Positions 58,020 through 64,000 of a stretch of 64,000 nucleotides of DNA are shown here, piece by piece (positions within the stretch are counted from its first letter, which is position 1; each line of letters begins with the position of its first letter). The position numbers and the translations under genes are program-made. The notes below the pieces were generated by a model. The model had not been told where the DNA came from, made no database searches, and saw only the letters and a program-made list of their open reading frames with translations. This DNA comes from Timema cristinae (Eukaryota > Arthropoda > Insecta > Phasmatodea > Timematidae). Where the stretch lies: positions 1 to 64,000 of the forward strand of contig JBCFYV010000511.1 of NCBI GenBank assembly GCA_039000515.1, in the 5' to 3' direction.

Positions 58020-58160
58020 CCATCATGTGGCGCAGCCATATCCCCCATCTACGCTTTGGAAGTAAAGAATAGCCGGAGAAAGAAGGAAAGGTAGTTGACA
58101 CCATGCGCATGCGCTCTTTTAGTTTGATGTCTGCCTTCGCTGTGTTGAGAGTTGAGACAA
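58020..58160 (+). promoter_or_regulatory. Promoter-like patch with NRF-1-type palindrome
   Basis: A GC-richer stretch containing the perfect palindrome TGCGCATGCGC (58104-58114), which matches the NRF-1 (Erect wing in Drosophila) site (T/C)GCGCA(T/C)GCGC(A/G) core. GTGGCGCAGCC lies just upstream. Direction is assumed from the candidate exon to the right. Confidence 0.35.
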
Positions 58161-58342
58161 CGCACAGTGAGCCGGCACATGTTTAAATAATAGGTGTTTA
58201 AAATGGTTTCAAATAATAATATCTGTTATAGCTTTTATTGTAAATGTATGAATAAATGTGTTTACAAACTAGTCCTGTGTTTCCGAACAGTTGTGTATGC
58301 TTGCCTTCTTATGATAGCTATTATAATTATATATTAATAACA

Positions 58343-58495
58343 TAGAATTATATTTTTTTCCGATAAACTAAAACTTCTGACTTTGAACAATAACACAATC
58401 AAAAAGGGCTATCTTAAAGGGAAAAAAACTAGACTTCGACTATATGCTCACCGCAAAAAATTAGGATGGAAGAAGCGTTTTATTGATGGATCAAA
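58343..58495 (+). CDS. Candidate internal exon of an unrecognised gene
   Basis: An open stretch reads FFSDKLKLLTLNNNTIKKGY and LYAHRKKLGWKKRFIDGSK, ending at the strong donor CAAA|GTAAGT (58496). A candidate acceptor is ACATAG near 58345. It is very basic and resembles nothing I can name. No start codon; distance from the promoter-like patch suits a second exon. Chance open sequence is a real alternative. Confidence 0.22.
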
Positions 58496-58499
58496 GTAA

Positions 58500-59216
58500 G
58501 TACATACTGATTTATTAGTATAAAAATAGGCTAGTTCACTGTTTAACAGTTACGTGTTAGTTTAATTTTACCTTGTTGCTCCTATATTCAGGAGAACGGG
58601 GTTAAAATCCCGTCCGGAAGTTTAATTAAGATAGTCCCGTGAAGTAAAAAACCATCATTTGAATTCTGTTTCTTAGATTTAAAACATTTATTTGTTTGGC
58701 CATGCCTTGGATTGTAAAAATAAACATTACATGATGAGAAATGAGAGGGGAAAGTATATATTTACTGTACGTGTACTAATTACCAAAAAAGTGATAATGG
58801 ACAATTTAATTTCTTAAAATATGTATAACTATATATTAAAACAAAATTTTTATTACACGCAAGATAACATTTAATTTTAATAATGATTAATTCAGTTCTG
58901 ATACGTGAAGGTTAAATCTAAAGCAATTATTATAATGCTTAGTGCCTGATTGGTTTTTCTCAACTGAAAAAGTTCCAAAATCAGATTTACAATATAAAAA
59001 TACTGAGCAACATATTTAATTTATGAGTAAGTGTGAATTTGCCTTTTCAATATTAAACAAAGCCCGTATTATTTGACCGTAAATATGGCAACAATTAGGG
59101 TCGTTTCAAGATATAGAAGTTAGTGATATACTGTAAATTCAAGCAACTTTTTGGAGGTAAACCTAAAATTTCTAATCATTACTGAGCACTATTGATTGAA
59201 AGCAAGGATTATATAC
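58500..59216. other. AT-rich intergenic sequence
   Basis: A T-arm-like stem-loop ACGGGGTTAAAATCCCGT at 58596 is present without the rest of a tRNA. No gene recognised. Confidence 0.35.
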
Positions 59217-60928
59217 TAAAGGCCCGTTGACACGGTGTTAGTGGACTAATGCAAGTTTAGTGGTATTAGCTTACTAACATGTTAGTTGTGTTGACACGTA
59301 TTTTTCACTTGTATTAGTAGCGCTTATAAAAACATGGCTGAAAAGGAAGAGAGGTGATAACTGGTCTCTCTATTGGAGCCTTATTTTTTTTATCAATGCG
59401 TCTCATTTTTCGTTCGGGTAATTTATACGCAAATACTAATTACGCTTATGTGTTAGGAGCTAGTAAGGGTGAATTTAGAATAAGTATGGGTGGCAACATA
59501 AATTACAATTTTTCAGTAGACGGAATTTATCATAATTAGTTTATTTGAAAAACATTATAAGTTGTAGTTAGGAAGCAATATTTAATCGAAATTATAATAC
59601 TAGAATTAAATGTAAAGAATAGTTACAATGTGTGATAGAAAATATGTTTTAATAATTAGTTTACCTATTTAAAAAAATTATTTTATGTAGACAACATAAA
59701 AAAGTTAGTGATTAGTGTGTCTCCTATTTCTTAGTTCCTTAATACATTAAAATAGATTTTAGTTGATCCCAAATAATTATTAAATTATTTTACTTGATTT
59801 GTTAACTTATTTAGCACACATGTTAAATAAAATTAACCTCAACTAAGGTAAATAAATCCCAATACAACCAAATTCGGTAGGGCACTTTTTTAAATAGGTC
59901 CAACCCAGGTTTTTTCAACCCTCTTTTAAATGTTAGTATACTAATAACCAAATATCTTGTTAAATTCTAGGTAGGCCTAAAATATTTTTTTTAAATAATA
60001 ATAGGCTTAAATTAATTTGTTGGGCATTTTTTTAATAGACCTAACGCAAGTTTTTTTAGACCCGTTTTAAATTTTGGTATACTAATAACAAAACATCTTG
60101 TTAAATGCTAGCTTGCTAGGACTAAAATATGCCTTAAAAGTAATAATTCATTAATTTGTAGATTGGTTTAAATATAGACTATTTGGTTTGCTATACGATA
60201 ATATTATATTATGCATCTACTAAATATTCCAAAGCATTACTACAAGTGTTTGAAGTGTGTGGGCTGAACATTTATAATTAAAACTTATAAAGATTGTTTA
60301 AAGTGTCAAATATGGAGATTGGACAACGTGCCGAAGGTTTCGCGTGAAAACCACCGGTCATTCATGCCTTACTTGCCGATAACACGAATATTATGTTGCC
60401 GGAACTAATCACGATATTACAATGTTGTATTATATTTTGTGATCGTATATAAAAAAAATTACACATGCCACGTTGAGTGGTAGGAAATAATGGTTTGTTA
60501 AAATTATTGATATCATTTGTTTACCGATATTAAAAAATATCTCTCACAAAGAACATTTGAAAAATGTACGTAGGCCTAACATTTTATTTTGGAAACTTTA
60601 TTTACTGCTGATATAACTTTACAATATCCTCTAGTGCAATATCCCTCCCATTCCTATATTTATGAATTCGGTGGTTAAAATTGCACAAAAATAATCCTTT
60701 TCATAACATTCCACAAATAAGTGTCCGCCGCACAACTAATTCTTCAGTTGCCACCATTTTGAATTGTCTACTTGCATTAGTAAAGTTGGAAGGTAACCAA
60801 CTTTTTCAGTTGCAAGTGGACTTGCATGTTAGTAGCTTGCTTGTCTGTTTACACGGTGCAAGCTGTGCGCGCGCAGCCAAATTAGTGTACTTGCATTAGT
60901 CAACTAACACCGTGTCAACGGGCCTTAA
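59217..60928. mobile_element. Harbinger-type non-autonomous DNA transposon
   Basis: Element 59220-60925 (1706 bp). The ends AGGCCCGTTGACACGGTG... are inverted repeats of about 37 bp with one mismatch (GTTAGTGGACT against GTTAGTTGACT). Flanking trinucleotides TAA at 59217 and 60926 are the Harbinger-type duplication. Extra copies of the core (GTTGACACGT near 59290, TTTACACGGTGC near 60847) lie inside the ends as likely transposase-binding sites. No transposase; minus-strand text at 60770-60650 is ambiguous. Confidence 0.8.
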
Positions 60929-61109
60929 GTATTGATACGTGTTTCTGAATTATTGCTTTACATGGTGGGGTTGTGTGAAGCTAGTCTCCTTCAGCCAGTA
61001 GTGTACGCCTCTTAGTACGTTGTATATAAAGAACTAATTTTGAGACAGCAGGATTTAAAGCACTAATCATGCACTAAATATTGACAAATGTTTCAGGATT
61101 AATGCCTTA
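60929..61109. other. Spacer between Harbinger-type element and SINE
   Basis: No feature recognised. Confidence 0.35.
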
Positions 61110-61399
61110 CATTATTATTAACACCGTGTCTTAGTACTCATTCGGGTTATACGCACTTACGCTAATGTGTAATGGTAGGGTGATTGTGGGATGAGATGGA
61201 GGACCTACAGTTTAACGTAGAATCCGAACCACGGTGGAGGCCTGGCATTCCTTACATTCACAAGTTGTGATTAATACACGTCTTGTCAGAGGAGAAGGAA
61301 GGGTTTGGCAATCAGATAAATCTGTGCCGGGACCGAGGATTGAACCCCGGACCCCCAACACAGAAGTCTGACACCTTATCCCTAGACCACCAGGTCACC
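61110..61399 (-). mobile_element. tRNA-derived SINE, full length
   Basis: Minus sense: GGTGACCTGGTGGTCTAGGG (box A TGGTCTAGGGA), GGGGTTCAATCCTCGGTCCC (box B), body, and a (TAA)n tail at the plus-strand left end. A short duplication around TGCCTTA(A/C)AT flanks it (61102 and 61404). It carries a small insertion TTGTGATTAATACACG relative to the 57 kb copy. Confidence 0.85.
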
Positions 61400-62282
61400 T
61401 AGTGCCTTAAATGTTGAGATAATCTTCACGAATCTCCACCAAGGTGCATTAGCGGTAGTTTTTTAAATGTGAAATTTACTTTGGTTTTATACACGCTAGT
61501 GTGAGAGCACTTTTTCGTATCAAATACTTCCTCGTCCCTAGTAAATTTTTTTTTTTTTTCTGTACTGTTGTTTTAATATTTAATTTATAGTTTTGTTTTC
61601 AAAAAGTAACAAAGGATTATTTTAAAACCAAAAATGTGTTATTAAGAATGCATAAGAAATTAAATTTAAGTATAATATTGTTTCACATGAGTACATAATA
61701 ATAAAAATAGGGTACTGGAATATTTGTTTTAAATTTTTAAAATTAAATTGTTTGATTTTTTCAAAATTACAAGTTTTATGTTACAATAATTAATACTTGA
61801 ACACGCTTGACAAAATTAGATCATGTATTATTTTGCATGCATATAATATGTCCTAGCAATAAAATGCTCAGGTAACTACACTTTTTGTCTGAGATTTTTG
61901 AGCTACTAGCTGAAATACAAATTATGAATATATATATATTTAAATAAAAATTCATCACTACTGTATCAAAAAAATTCTAGTCTATGCCTTATTTATGAAA
62001 ATCTAGCTATAAAATTCAATTTCTCAACTTTCACCCTTGTAAACCTCTACGCCGTAGCTTCTCTGGTTGGCAATAGTAGTTCAATTAAAAAAAAGTTCAG
62101 GGCTGCACGCACCATCATTTTGTACCAGTTGCGAGGATTGTCTGCTACCAGTGGCGGCGTAACGTTATTTGTGAAAAAACGGGGTGGTGGGGGCCGTAAG
62201 CAAAAAAGGAGTTTTTTGAGAAGTTGCCTTCCCCCCTTCACCTCCTACCTTACTCTACCCCTCTTCAAGATAAATTTTTGAA
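61400..62282. other. AT-rich intergenic sequence
   Basis: Contains CAGTGGCGGCGTAAC at 62151, which resembles a hAT-type terminus, but no partner end was found. No gene. Confidence 0.35.
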
Positions 62283-62600
62283 ACTTGGATGTCCCTAAAA
62301 GTTATTTGTAAATATCCTCCTCCCCAAATTTGGAAAATCAAATTATTTTTATGCTATTTGGAGAAGTCATCTCGAATTTTTTTTTATTATTTATTTAGAT
62401 TCTTCTAAAAGCCATTTGGAGTGGTCCTCGCCTTTAGTTGAAAAGTTAATTTATGTATTTAAATGGTATTTGAAATTATCCTCACCTGGACATTTTGGTA
62501 ATCGGATGTTTTTAGAATCAATTTGGAGTCATCACCTGGATTTTTTTAAATTATTTGTATCTGAAATAAAGTTGGAGTGACCCTCTTCTAGCAAATTTTA
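62283..62600. repeat. Degenerate ~55-bp tandem repeat
   Basis: Units with TTTGGATGTnTnTAGAAnCAATTTGGAGT and ATCCTCnCCT(G/C) phrases begin near 62285, 62393, 62448, 62502 and 62555. Two more unit-like segments appear at 63525-63620, as if an insertion had split the array. Confidence 0.55.
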
Positions 62601-64000
62601 AAAATAAGATCCCTATAGAGCATAGGCGTACACACAAGGGGATCCAGTGGGTCCAAGCCTTCGCCCCCCCCCCTTCTCCTGAAGAACATGAATGATAAAT
62701 AAGAGATTAAATACAAAGCAATTATTTATCAATGTTAAATCACCTTAAAGCAATGGTTGAAAATAACCCAATATATCAATACAATTAGATATGTGGTGGA
62801 TCCAGGATTTTTTCAAGGGGGGAGGGGGGGCTACACAACAAAAGCAATACCTTTAGGAACCAATAAAGTGTTGGTCCGTGCCCCAGTAGTATTTTTACTT
62901 CCGGAAAAAAAAATATTTCCAAAGCTCAAAATGGTGCTCTTTATGTATATTTTGTACCTAATAGTTGCTGATTAAACTTATACTGGTTATAAATATCTGT
63001 TATCTTGGACTTGGTTGCCATCTTTAATTTCTAGATATAGCCACTGTTTCCTTTGTGATTATAATTTTTAAATTAATATAAAAAATAACTGTCAAAAATA
63101 AATATGCCTAATTCCGGTGACTATATTTTAGTAAAAATACGAAAATAAAATCAATAGTAAATAACACGCTGTTTATTACACAAAGGAGGAGTGAAATAGG
63201 AGGGGAGTGTGCGGGAAAGCCAGGGTTCAGGTTAAACAAGGTGAAGCATGTTATGTTCGAACACATTGGACGTAATTCTGGAGAGAAGCACAGCACCCTT
63301 CAATCCGTCAATTAAATTTTTGAAAGATAGCTGAAAGGGGTGGGGGGATTATAGCCCCTTATTCCCAATACCCTTGAATCCATACTTGAGTGTGAGACAT
63401 TCCCAACTGGATTTAACGCTGTCTAGTCTGTATAGCCTCATGAAGTATTTTATTCAAAGTATGAATCTTATATAAGTAATAGATTGGATTGACAATTAAC
63501 TTGTAACTTCTGTACTTTGGATCCCCCGTCTAGAAGATATTTGAAGTGTGCTTCCACTGTCATATTTTTGTAAATTGGATGCTTTCAGAAACTATTTGGA
63601 GTTACGATTTTATTTTTAATTTGCCAAATAATGTAACTCTATCTTGTTTACTGTTTAAACAATAGTAAACTCAAGTAAAGATCTCTAACCACCCCCACTT
63701 TGTTGATGAAGAAATACATCTTAATTGTTTTTGGGCTCTAAAACAACCACACTCAACCCCCCTCAACCAACACCCCTATCCCCGCCCTCTTTCTATATAT
63801 TCTTATTTCTATGAGCACTCACTTCGATATATCCGTATTACCCGTATGTATTATAGATCGAATTGAAGTCTCCCCTAAAATAAACCAAGTAGAACGCAAA
63901 ATAGTTTGCTAAGGTATCCAATATTAATAAATATTTTGTCCTCCTGCGTGGGAAAGTTTATAGTTTATATACTAAGATAGTTTATCCACAGCCCTTTATC
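62601..64000. other. Repeat-rich sequence without a gene
   Basis: Holds hAT-end-like phrases (GGATCCAGGATTTTTTCAAG at 62799, GGGGATCCAGTGGGTCC at 62638) and C/G runs, probably nested MITE pieces. No reliable borders and no coding sequence. Confidence 0.4.

Noticed and set aside
58596..58613. T-arm-like stem-loop suggesting a tRNA gene
   Set aside because: No D arm, anticodon arm or acceptor stem in register upstream.
1..64000. CRISPR arrays, bacterial operons or prophage
   Set aside because: Splice sites, SINEs and eukaryotic transposons throughout; no regularly spaced direct repeats with unique spacers.

Overview
This is an AT-rich eukaryotic window, most likely from an insect and plausibly hemipteran-like; the order is an inference from the repeat types. 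It shows spliced exons, tRNA-derived SINEs, non-LTR and copia retrotransposons, hAT, Harbinger-like and mariner-like DNA elements and a Helitron. It has no operons and almost no host genes. It is best read as a heterochromatin-like, transposon-rich intergenic region. Most elements are broken; one LINE looks intact.

Layout. 0.4-0.64 kb: exon of a HARBI1-like transposase (minus), frameshifted. 1.3-1.76 kb: imperfect tandem repeat, then a palindromic TGACG cluster. 2.38-13.26 kb: two tandem copies of a ~2.67 kb unit, each holding a 118-nt 5S rRNA-like sequence. The first copy is split by a full-length 5.5 kb non-LTR retrotransposon (minus) with intact ORF1 and ORF2 and a 12-bp target-site duplication; the second copy gives the empty site. 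13.35-15.34 kb: a ~423-bp tandem duplication whose first copy carries a Helitron and whose second carries a TIR element. 15.4-17.5 kb: first copy of dispersed repeat D, with a nested SINE. 17.8-19.7 kb: broken ZBED5-like hAT transposase. 20.9-24.8 kb: degenerate copia element with LTRs. 26.3-26.6 kb: mariner-like fragment. 26.8-27.5 kb: GC-richer island of unknown nature. 29.15-32.0 kb: hAT element with a perfect 8-bp duplication and a decayed multi-exon CGGBP1-like gene. 32.8-34.6 kb: second D copy (inverted).

34.74-43.87 kb is not normal DNA text. It is dominated by homopolymer runs of all four bases, and a recognisable SINE inside it is distorted in the same way, so I read it as low-quality consensus and call no genes there. 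43.9-45.8 kb: broken RNase H-bearing LINE. 46.2-47.6 kb: third D copy. 47.8-64 kb: a hAT-type MITE, a 17-bp minisatellite, a possible two-exon secreted microprotein gene, a foldback element with a SINE in one arm, a promoter-like patch with an NRF-1-like palindrome, a 1.7 kb Harbinger-type non-autonomous element, a further SINE and a degenerate ~55-bp tandem repeat.

The strongest observations are the intact LINE with its empty site, the paired 5S-like units that keep helix I pairing, the repeat copies that date insertions against each other, and the corrupted 9 kb block. I found no convincing new enzymatic system.
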